From the NCBI GenBank assembly GCA_039583875.1, contig CM077164.1, positions 70,649,628 to 70,713,627 on the forward strand: a stretch of 64,000 bases of DNA. The letters are read 5' to 3'. Below the pieces are notes generated by a model. That model searched no databases and was not told the DNA's origin. It saw nothing but the letters and a program-made list of their open reading frames with translations. Of the stretch, positions 13,037 to 22,133 are shown in pieces. The stretch's first letter is position 1. Each line of letters opens with the position of its first letter. Both the position numbers and the translations under genes were made by a program. The stretch is from Platanthera guangdongensis. Its lineage: Eukaryota; Streptophyta; Magnoliopsida; Asparagales; Orchidaceae.

Positions 13037-13424
13037 AATTCCCCCATGCTAGAGTATTTGCTTGCCCTCAAGCAAATAAAACTTAAAGAACTAGGGAATG
13101 AAAACAAAGAAGATTTAGGTTGCAATTTTTAAGAAAAACAAAACATGAAAAATTAAACTATCCTAATTCCTATGTTAACAACTAGTGGGGTGAGAAGTGC
13201 ACAATAGAAAACTTGAAAGTGGAGACCTAAAAATATCATTAGAACATAAGAAAAGTCTACACATTTCTAAATCTTAAAAACAAGGCATCCAAAATAAATG
13301 AAAATAAGGACAACAAAAGTAGAGGTTCTAAATAAACGGCGCATTAACAAACTACTAGGTTGCTAGATAAACATTAACCCTAAGACACTCGAAGATAACC
13401 TCCTAAGAAATCCATCAATGATGG
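13037..13424 (-). mobile_element. Truncated second internal region of element A
   Basis: Matches 3437-3824 almost base for base, including purine tract and hairpin, but lies outside the 5' LTR. It ends within TGATGGT, where the minisatellite unit resumes with GGTTTGAG. This shows a former tandem (LTR-internal-LTR-internal) later truncated, with a few shared bases at the junction. Confidence 0.88.
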
Positions 13425-14120
13425 TTTGAGATCGTCATCGGCACCCCGAGCTCGGCTCGGCCCCAGGTAGACCCGCTGCGCAGGCTCTCATCTAGCTGGC
13501 AGGTCCGTAGGCTCGCCTGTGGGGGATAGGTTTTGGTTGTGGAATCGTCATCGGCACCCCGAGCTCGGCTCGGCCCCAGGTAGACCCGCTGCGCAGGCTC
13601 TCATCTAGCTGGCAGGTCCGTAGGCTCGCCTGTGGGGGATAGGTTTTGGTTTGAGATCGTCATCGGCACCCCGAGCTCGGCTCGGCCCCAGGTAGACCCG
13701 CTGCGTAGGCTCTCATCTAGCTGGCAGGTCCGTAGGCTCGCCTGTGGGGGATAGGTTTTGGTTGTGGAATCGTCATCGGCACCCCGAGCTCGGCTCGGCC
13801 CCAGGTAGACCCGCTGCGCAGGCTCTCATCTAGCTGGCAGGTCCGTAGGCTCGCCTATGGGGGATAGGTTTTGATTTGAGATCGTCATCGGCACCCCGAG
13901 CTCGGCTCGGCCCCAGGTAGACCCGCTGCGCAGGCTCTCATCTAGCTGGCAGGTCCGTAGGCTCGCCTGTGGGGGATAGGTTTTGGTTGTGGAATCGTCA
14001 TCGGCACCCCGAGCTCGGCTCGGCCCCAGGTAGACCCGCTGCGCAGGCTCTCATCTGGCTGGCAGGTCCGAAGGCTCGCCTGCGGGGGAGAGGTCCTGGT
14101 TCTTGGTTTTGGAATAGGTG
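13425..14120. repeat. Minisatellite array, right part
   Basis: Continuation of the 1-1520 array: about six 112-bp units, ending with a variant 108-type tail (GAGAGGTCCTGGTTCTTGG) near 14085-14115. The phase differs from that at 1520, so part of the array or of element A was lost at the right junction. Confidence 0.92.
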
Positions 14121-14449
14121 TATGTTTATAACAGATGAAGGTTCTTTATATATTGAAATATAAATATACATACTAGTCAACGAACATGACTCGATCGAAA
14201 GTAATTCTCGATATAATACGATATACGACTCAGACTACGCGACGACAACAGATAACTATCATAAAATGTATTTGTTAAGTAATTCTGCCAGCTAAGGATT
14301 TTAAATGTCTTATCGTATGCGGACAATCTTCAACAGTTACTGATTATAGCTACATATGTTGTATTATTTTTCCTGCTGCTTAAGGGTTCTTATAAGTGCG
14401 TGTGTCTAGATTATGGAATAATGTTTTAAACATTTCGTTTTACAGATTC

Positions 14450-14632
14450 TCAGCAGTGCAAGATTCACCTATTGTTATCTTTGATAAAGCTGTTGCGCAT
14501 TCCTCATCATCATCATCTAGTGTTTCAACATTCATATTGAACATATCAGTAAATTCATCTAAGGGATTAGCAAAGGTTGTAGCGATGAGAACTAGAGGAG
14601 TAACTATTGGCCGTGTTAATAAATCATTATAA
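14450..14632 (+). other. Possible host exon of unknown gene
   Basis: A TTTTACAG acceptor-like site precedes an open frame encoding FSAVQDSPIVIFDKAVAH, then a serine run and a basic stretch ending VTIGRVNKSL with a TAA at 14630-14632. Composition is gene-like and differs from the surrounding repeats. I do not recognise the protein. It could be the last exon of a host gene, a gene fragment carried by an element, or chance. Confidence 0.3.
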
Positions 14633-14778
14633 GGTTGACCTTTACCTGTCCATGCCGATCGAGCGGGTATGCTACGATTTATTGGTCCTTCTATACCTTT
14701 ACCTGCTCCTGCGTTTTAAATCCTCATTTTATGCTAGTTTCTCATCAATTTTGCTACTTGTTATATCACTGTTACAGA

Positions 14779-14857
14779 AAGAGATTCAAAAAAAAATTTG
14801 GTGTTGATAAAACGTACGCCCATCTGAAGTTGGATTATACAGCATATTCAAGATAGT
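14779..14857 (+). other. Possible second host exon of unknown gene
   Basis: A TCACTGTTACAG acceptor-like site is followed by an open frame encoding RKRFKKKFGVDKTYAHLKL and ending TAYSR with a stop at about 14855. The peptide looks like a natural basic C-terminus but I cannot name the family. It lies 150 bases after the previous exon-like stretch and could belong to the same transcript as an alternative last exon. Confidence 0.28.
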
Positions 14858-14899
14858 GAGTTGTCTCTGATTTAAGCCCTGGTGTGGAGCTCCCTTTAT

Positions 14900-15075
14900 C
14901 TCTAAGAGAGCTTTTCTCTAAAATTTTTCTTTGGGTCGGCTCCCACTCGCCGGATACTTGGGGTTGGACATTTCTTTCCGAGCTTGTGCCAACCTCGAAA
15001 AGAGCGGGGATTGTGTACAACCCCATATCCGGCCGAGCGGGATCCTCCCCAAGTGGCGGACTTGGGGTGTGCCAT
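14900..15075 (-). mobile_element. Relic related to the promoter block of element H
   Basis: The reverse complement of about 14935-15040 matches 55420-55500 of element H: a shared GGGGTTGTACACAATCCCCG core, then CTCTTTT, CAAGCTCGGAAAGAA and CCGGCGAG at the same spacing. The rest is diverged. It is probably a fragment of a Tat-like element or LTR. Confidence 0.6.
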
Positions 15076-15149
15076 GAGAGTCAATTTGGTGTCGTCCCGC
15101 TCGAGTACGTGCAAGTAGTCGTGCATGCGTGCGGGGAATTTATGCGTAA

Positions 15150-15232
15150 ATGCATGATTAATATTATCATATATTATTATTATATTATATATTAATATCA
15201 AAACATATATGTATATATATGTATTATATTTG
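15150..15232. repeat. AT-rich microsatellite
   Basis: Imperfect TAT/ATATGTAT repeats with long A/T runs. Nothing coding. Confidence 0.8.
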
Positions 15233-17123
15233 GATGGAGGGGGTTTTGGGGATTTTGAGAAAAGGAGCAGGCTGGTACAGCGGTATGGGGGAGGGGACAG
15301 CAGCAAGAAATAAAAGAAAGAAGAAAATAGAATAAGGGGGGAAAAAGGACAGAGCAGAGGAGGGATCGGGTTGGGGCTTCCCCGCTAGGGCTTGGGGAAG
15401 CCGCGGGTCTCTCTCCTTCCCTCTCCGGCCGCCGCCTCGGCGTGGAGCAGCACCACCCCGCCCCCGCATCCCTTTCTCCGGCCGCCAGGAGCAGCATCCG
15501 ACCCCGCCCCGACCGCCTCCTTCTCCGGCCGCCTACAGCAGCAGCCACGCCGCCACCCTCTTCTCCTTCCCGTCGGCCAACAACATCAGCAGCCCGAGCC
15601 GCTCCTGCTTCTATCCAGGCCGCCGCCGGCAAACAGCAAGCCCGCCCCTCTCTTTTTCTCTCTCTCTTCGTCGCCGCCGCCTAGGGCAAAGCGAGGCCGG
15701 CCGGGAGCTCCTCTCCCGGCGCCGCCTACAGCGAGGCCGGCCGGGAGCTCCTCTCCGGGCGCCGCCTACAGCGAGGCCGGCCGGGAGCTCCTCTCCCGGC
15801 GCCGCCTACAGCTAGGTCGACTGGGAGCTCCTCTCCCAGCGCCGTTTGGAGCTAGGCCAGTCGGGATCAGCTTCCCCGACGCCGCCTGAAGTCGTGGAGG
15901 CCGGGATTGACTTCCTCGGTGTCACGTGGAGCACAGTCGGCCTTGGAGAGGCTCGACCATGGAGGGGAAAAGTCATTCGGAGCTTTCAACAGTTAACGGT
16001 GGTCGGATCCGGGCACGGACAACCACTACAGATGCTAGACGTGGAGCCTCGGGCAATGAGCGCGGTTGCGGCCCCACCAAACACGCGTCAAGGGTAACGA
16101 AATTTCTACTTGGGCAGGTGAAGCCCTCAGTTTCCATATTTGCATGGAAGCCCCTCTCCACCAACGGGTGGAGGAAGGGAGCTCTCCGACGGGTTGACGT
16201 GTACGTCCCCGCAATTAACTGTGTTAGCACCCGGAAGCGTGAGTACGGGTTTAGGCATGCTGTGTGAAGCCCATCCGGACGTGTGAGCCGGATTGGTGAT
16301 GTTCTGGGGATCCCGGAGAAGACTCCGAGGATGTTGTATATTTTCCATTTGCAGGGAATGCGCACCATAGCCCCGAAAAAGGGGTACGCGTAATATGTTC
16401 GGCCAGCTTATGTTGACCAACTGGCGTTTAGCTGACCGCCGCTTGCCGAGACGTTGGCGTACAGGTGTTGCAGTACCAGGCGGGGAGTAGCGGGCTTAAG
16501 CCCAAGCTTGTGCCGGCCCTTGAAGGCCTTTTTTGTTTATATTACCGGCCTGCGTGCCGAAGTATGGAATTCATTTTCCTGTAATATTCTTTTAATATCT
16601 GTGATGCTCTGAGGATGTGTAGCTTTCTTCTTCGTATTAGGCGGGCGGTGTTCTCGAGAACCGCTCGCCCCGTGGGGGCCCTGAGGTATAGTTGCCGGGA
16701 GGCCCCTCATGGCATGTTGACAACCAGTCAGAGTAGCGGAATTACGCTGTTAGTGGCCCAGTTTGGGCAGCGTGTCGTGGCATTGCTCGGCGAGTTTGCG
16801 CCATCAGTAGGGCGGGTGAGGAGCATTTTTGTGTAGACCCAAGGAGACACATCTGGATAGGAGAGAGTTGTTCTTGAAATCCTCCTCAGATGTTCCGGTC
16901 GGCCGAGAGTGCCCTCCGAAGGTGTCTTAGCTCAGCCTTTGGCTTGGGAGGGTAAGAGTTTGTTAGTCTTCCGGGTATGCAGTGGGTCCTCCACGCTGAG
17001 ACCTTGGGTCTGTCCCTTGTGTTCCTAATCTTGTGCCTAGATCGTTCGCTTGAGGGTAGTAGGTGCGCGGTCACCCCTATTTTGGGACCCCGAACTCCAC
17101 AGAGGTCAAATTTGGCTTCAACA
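15233..17123. mobile_element. Unresolved LTR-like debris
   Basis: The stretch has a pyrimidine-rich GC block (15390-15690), a 40-bp tandem repeat (15691-15930) and a downstream half with CCGGC-TGC-TGCCGA and GTGGGGGCCC blocks, which also occur near the end of element D's LTR (46220-46480). This suggests an old Tekay-type LTR, but I cannot fix ends, primer site or coding sequence. 16720-17123 holds no gene I can identify; D's missing Gag/protease half would be expected here and is not seen. Confidence 0.4.
15691..15930. repeat. 40-bp tandem repeat, about six units
   Basis: Units start at 15691, 15731, 15771, 15811, 15851 and 15891. The consensus begins GCGAGGCCGGCCGGGAGCTC. The first three are nearly identical and the later ones progressively diverge. 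Confidence 0.9.
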
Positions 17124-17241
17124 GGCTCCACATGGCTACCACCCACTACCTAGGGTCAAACCTAGTTGGTCTCCTTAAATCTCACCCCATGCCTAACCCA
17201 ATCTAAGTTGAGGGGGTCCAGAAGTAACATGGGATGTTACA
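17124..17241 (-). repeat. Element B 3' LTR, truncated
   Basis: On the minus strand it starts TGTAACATCCC at 17241 and is identical to the first 118 bp of the 5' LTR (26895 down to 26778). The rest is absent. Confidence 0.9.
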
Positions 17242-17262
17242 AATTCCAATAAACAAGAAAAT

Positions 17263-17280
17263 AATTTCGTCCCCGAAATT
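17263..17280 (-). other. Palindromic box before the 3' LTR of element B
   Basis: The minus strand reads AATTTCGGGGACGAAATT, an interrupted palindrome. Element D has nearly the same box at 29997-30013, between the pol stop and the purine tract. B lacks an obvious G-rich purine tract between the box and the LTR. Confidence 0.6.
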
Positions 17281-17328
17281 TAAGTTCGGGTCTACGGGGT
17301 TCTACTTGCGAGAATCATCAAGAAATTT

Positions 17329-20300
17329 TTAAAGACATAACTTAAAAGTACCTGATGCGAATAGCTCCGGGTGTTGCTCCAGCATCAGATCCCTCGGCTC
17401 CCAAGTGTTCTCCTCCCATCCATGGTTGGACCACATCACCTTCACAAGAGGGACCTTCTTCTTCCGCAACACTCGGATGGCTGTATCGTCAATCCGGATC
17501 GGCTCCAATCTCACTGATCTGTCAGGCTCTACCGGTCCGGCTGTAGTAGTAATGTGCTGCTCCGGCCGAAGGAGAGCTCTTCGCAAGGAAGAGACATGGA
17601 AGACGTCATGTAATGCACCCAACTCCGGTGGCAGCTGCAGTCGGTAAGCCAAGGGGCCGATCCGCTCTAGGATCAGGTATGGCCCCATGTATCGTGGACT
17701 GAGCTTCTTGTGCCTCCGCACCCGAGAGACACCGTGTACTGGACGTATCTTCAAGAATACCCTGTCTCCAACCTGGAACTCCACCTTCCGGTGCCGAGCA
17801 TCATAATACCTTGCCTGTCTGCTCTGGGCCTCTAGTACCCGATCTCTAATCAATCGAATCTGAGCCTCAGTGTCTTCTATATAATCAGATCCAAGAGCCA
17901 TGGTATCCACATCCTGAACCCATGATAGCGGTGTCCGACATCTCCTCCCATAAAGTGCCTCGTATGGAGCCATCCTGATGCTCGCCTGGTGGCTGTTATT
18001 ATACGAGAACTCAATCAATGGTAGCAACCTCTCCCAAGGCTTCCCCGTATCCAATATGCATAATCTGAGCAGGTCCTCCATGGTCCGGATGGTCCGCTCG
18101 GTCTGTCCGTCGGTCTGCGGGTGGAAGGCGGTACTAAAAGTAAGCCGAGATCCCAAGTAAGCATGCACGGCCCTCCACTCGCTCGAGGTGAACCGACCAT
18201 CACGGTCCGAAACAATAGTCCTGGGGATGCCATGATATCTGACGTACTGCTCCACAAATAATCTCACCAGAACTGCAACTGGGGCATCCTTTCGAACTGG
18301 AATGAACCGCGCTACCTTGGTCAATCTATCCACTATAACCCATATAGAATCATGCCCAGAGTGGGAGCGAGGCAATCCGTGTACAAAGTCCATAGCAATG
18401 TCCTCGAACTTCCACTCTGGAACTGGCAGTGGCTGTAGTAAACCTCCCGGGCTCTTGCATTCTGCCTTCACACGCTGGCAGGTCTCACAATGGGTCACAA
18501 AATCCGTGATCTCCCTTTTCATCCCGGGCCAATACATAGACCTCCGCAAATCTGCCCACATCTTGGTGATGCCGGGGTGCACTGAATATCTCGAGCAATG
18601 TGCCTCTCGGAGTATGTCATCCCGGATACTGCCCCCTGCAGGTTTGTAGATGCGCCCCCAGAACCGAAGAAGATCATCTTGTAGCATGTAGTCCTCGACC
18701 TTGCCCCCCTCTAGGGCACTGAAAATCGGCTGTAACGCAACATCCAACCTCTGATATGCTCGGATGCGCTCCTGTATATCATCACCACTGATCACAGAGC
18801 TCAAATACTCTCTATATACGACTGGCTCGGTCTCGGACACCATGGTAATGTGCATGTCCTCCATCATCTGTAGCAGCTCTATAGACATCAATCGGGGCTC
18901 CGGTCCAGAAGTGCCGGCCCTCCTGCTCAAAGCATCCGCAACCGTGTTCGCTTTCCCCGGGTGATAGTGGATCTTGTAATCATAATCACAGAGGAACTCC
19001 AGCCACCTCCTCTGTCTCAGGTTTAGGTCCTTCTGTGTATCGATATACTTGAGATTCTTGTGATCCGAAAAGATGTCACAATGAATCCCGTATAAATAAT
19101 GCCTCCATATCTTTAGGGCGAAAACCACAGCCCCGAGCTCTAGGTCATGTACTGGATAGTTATGCTCATGCTTCTTCAACTGTCTCGAAGCATAAGCAAT
19201 AACATGTCCATGCTGCATCAGGACTGCACCCATCTCCTGATAAGAGGCGTCCGTGTAGATCTGAAATCCTTCGCTCCCGGATGGAAGCACAAGAATGGGG
19301 GATGAGATGAGTCGGTCCTTCAGCTCCTGAAAAGCCGTCTCACACCGCTCTGACCAAACAAAATCTGTGTCCTTCTTCGTCAAGGACGTGAGGGGGAGTG
19401 CTATCCTCGAGAACCCCTCCACGAACTTGCGGTAATACCCTGCTAGTCCCAAGAAACTGCGGATGTCAGATGCGGTCTTCGGCCGTGGCCAATCCCTCAC
19501 TGTCTCTATCTTGGCTGGGTCCACTGCTAACCCAGCCCCACTGATCGTGTGCCCCAGGAAAGCCACCTCCTGCAACCAGAACTGGCACTTCGAAAATTTT
19601 GCGTACATCTGGGTCTCCCTCAGCCTCTGCAGGACCTGTGCCAGGTGCTCCGTATGCTCCTCCTGAGTCCGAGAATATATAAGGATGTCGTCGATGAATA
19701 CAATCACGAAGTGGTCTAAGAAAGGCTCGAATACACGGTTCATTAGACTCATGAATGCGGCAGGAGCATTCGTGAGCCCAAAAGGCATCACCGTGAACTC
19801 GTATAATCCATAGCGTGAACTGAATGCCGTCTTCGGTATGTCCTCTTCCCTGATACGGAGCTGTAGTAGCCGGATCGCAAATCTAGCTTGGAGAACCAGA
19901 AGGCTCCCTGTAGCTGGTCAAATAACTCATCTATCCGAGGCAGAGGATAGGTGTTGCGGACCGTTAACCGGTTCAGCTCCCGGTAATCTATACATAATCG
20001 CAGTGATCCGTCTTTCTTCTTCACAAAGAGAACTGGCGCTCCCCATGGCGATGAACTGGGCCGCACAAATCCTGACTCGACTAGCTCCTGTAATTGAGTC
20101 CTGAACTCTGCTAACTCCCTGGGAGCCATCCTGTAGGGTGCCCGGGACACCGGCCTCGCTCCCGGTACTAGCTGAATCCTGAAATCCAAGTCTCTAGCAG
20201 GTGGTAGCCCGGGCAATTTCTCCGGGAATACGTCGGAGAAATCCCGGACCACCGGAATATCTGAGATAGTCGTCTCTGCTCCCACCATCTCGAAGCAGAC

Positions 20301-21951
20301 AAGATAAACTTCTTCACCCTGCTCATGGGCCTTCACAGCCTGTACAGAAGATAACAGTAGGTGGCAGATAGGCTGGATACCTTCAACGATAACATGAGAG
20401 TCGCCATGCCTTAGCGTGATCCTCCGGGACGGACAATCTATCTGAGCATGGTTCCGATGCAACCAGGCCATGCCCAAAATCAAGTCAAAGTCCTGCAGCT
20501 TCAGAATAGTTGCCGGCGCCTCAAATGCCTTGCCGCCAATCTCGGCCTCCATATCACAATGTGCAGTGGTCCGCAGCTCCGACCCATCGGGTAGACGCAC
20601 CCTCATCTCTAGTCCAGGAAACCACTCCACGCCTTCGAGTCCGTCGATAAAGGCCTCGGATACGAACGAGTGTGAAGCACCAGTGTCGAAGAGAGTATGA
20701 GCGGGCTTGCCGCTGATCATAACTATGCCTGAGGTTTGTTTATGTGAAAGTTAATTGTTATCCTATAGTTCCAGGTACTACATATATATATCATTGAAAA
20801 TCCAAGAAAATTCATAATTAACTTTAAGTACCTGTGATAACCTCCTCGGGATTCCTCGGCTCTGTGAGGTCCAAGGCGTATATCTGCTCCTGCTCGCGTC
20901 TCCTGCCGTGATATCCCCGGCCTCGGCCTCGTCCTCGGCCTCGTCCTCGGCCCTGCTGTACTGGGGCCACTGGAGGTGGAGGAGGAGGAGGGGGATGGAA
21001 TCGGTGCGGGCACTCCGACCTGATGTGCCCGGGCTGGCGGCATCCGTAACAAACCACTTGTCGATGGCCTCGGTCATCCTGTCTCCTCAGATCATGCATC
21101 TGTAGAGGTGGGGGAGCCAATGCTGGAGGAGGCCCCTGCTCCTGCCTGAAGTTGGGACGACGACGTCCCCCACCCTTCCTGTATCCGATGGTCCTGCCTC
21201 TCTGAGAGCCCCTACTGCTCTCTCCTGACGTCGACCCATCAAATGGTCTCTTCCCTCCGGCTCGCACCATCAGCTGGTCAGCCTCCAGCTTCTTCGCCAT
21301 CTCGATGATCTGCCTAGATGTGCCATGAGAAATGAATAGCAAGGCCTGCCTCAAATCGTCCCTGAGGCCCCGGTAGAACCTCTTCGCATACCTCCTATCA
21401 TCGGTATCCTGAATCCCTGCGAACATGGCCAAGTGGGAGAACTCTCTCTGATACTCTATCACCGATCTAGTCCCCTGCTTGAGGTTCAAAAACCTCTCCT
21501 CCAAGGCATCTCTGTCCGTAGCAGAGACGAAGTGCTCCAGAAACACGTCGCCAAACTCCTCCCATGATATCTCTGACAGCTCAAAGTCCGCATAAGTAGA
21601 CTCCCGGACTGATTTCCACCATCTCTTTGCATGAGCCTCCAGCACAGAGGTGGCTAGAGGTACTGCCTCGCCGACTGGGCAGCTGATGCCTGCTAAGATC
21701 TCATGTATGGCCTCCAGCCATTCTTCCGTCTTCACCGCATCCTCTGTCCCACGGTACATCGGTGGGGACAGGCTCTTGAATGCACTCAGCCAGCTCGACC
21801 CCGGATTTGGCTGTGGAGCCGGGACTTGCTGGGCTCTGAAGGCATCCAAAATCGCCGTCAGGGTCTGCCCCATCTCCGTATGTAGGAATGGAGTGGCAGC
21901 TGGAGGGGGAGGAGCCACATTTTGCGGCGCGGCGACCTGTGGAGGTTGCAT
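17329..21951 (-). pseudogene. Element B gag-pro-pol, spliced, one frameshift
   Basis: Gag (from ATG 21951) has a retrotransposon Gag core and one CCHC zinc knuckle, CYGCRQPGHIRSEC. A 103-nt intron (20831-20729) follows. The frame then continues as protease ([10 protein letters not shown]), reverse transcriptase (core YVDD-type motif FIDDILIYS), RNase H (TDASYQEMG), integrase (HHCC finger; [15 protein letters not shown] and GQTERT carry the DDE residues) and a C-terminal chromodomain-like tail ([18 protein letters not shown]). A single missing C near 19868, judged against element C, breaks the frame inside reverse transcriptase at SGYY. Apart from that the 1.5-kilocodon gene is open, so this copy decayed recently. 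Confidence 0.88.
20729..20831 (-). other. Intron between gag and protease in element B
   Basis: The donor reads ACAG|GTACTTAA and the acceptor AACCTCAG|GC on the minus strand; the body is AT-rich. Removing it joins the exons in phase 1 to give EEVITG then [19 protein letters not shown], the normal lead-in to the protease. Unspliced RNA meets TAA two codons after the donor, ending Gag as ...VITGT. The same intron is present in element C. Confidence 0.8.
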
Positions 21952-22120
21952 AAAAGTAAGGTTAAAACAAACTGGCCTAACTCATTGTACATTGTGGACC
22001 ATTTATGTGACTTTACACATAGGCACACCACTGCTTCCGCTGCATAGTTTGTCCGCAAACTAATGCTCGGGCGGGGGTGGTCCCATGTTGTGGACTTCTT
22101 TCTCATATGATCGTTGTTCA

Positions 22121-22130
22121 AGTGATACCA
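22121..22130 (-). promoter_or_regulatory. Element B primer-binding site
   Basis: The minus strand reads TGGTATCA followed by CT, three bases inside the LTR end. The first eight bases match the initiator-Met tRNA 3' end (TGGTATCAGAGC); the rest does not, both here and in element C, so the family may have a shortened or shifted primer match. Confidence 0.65.
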
Positions 22131-22133
22131 GTT

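Larger units (their letters stand above)
1521..13424 (-). mobile_element. Element A: Athila-like Ty3/gypsy LTR retrotransposon plus a tandem stub
   Basis: Minus-strand element lying inside the minisatellite. Two near-identical LTRs (1521-3436 and 11116-13036) flank an internal region with a tRNA-Asp primer site, one gag-pol frame with three nonsense codons, a long AT-rich 3' untranslated stretch and a purine tract. The lineage call rests on the Gag sequence, the DLGAS protease, the gag-pol layout and the tRNA-Asp primer. By eye the LTRs differ at roughly 15 substitutions over 1.9 kb, so the insertion is recent. To the right of the 5' LTR, 388 bp (13037-13424) repeat the start of the internal region, so the locus is LTR-internal-LTR-partial internal. 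No target-site duplication is visible. Confidence 0.88.

Noticed and set aside
15198..15889. GC-rich frames of 144 and 165 residues on opposite strands
   Set aside because: They come from pyrimidine-rich and 40-bp repeat DNA; Pro/Ala/Ser-rich with no recognisable family.
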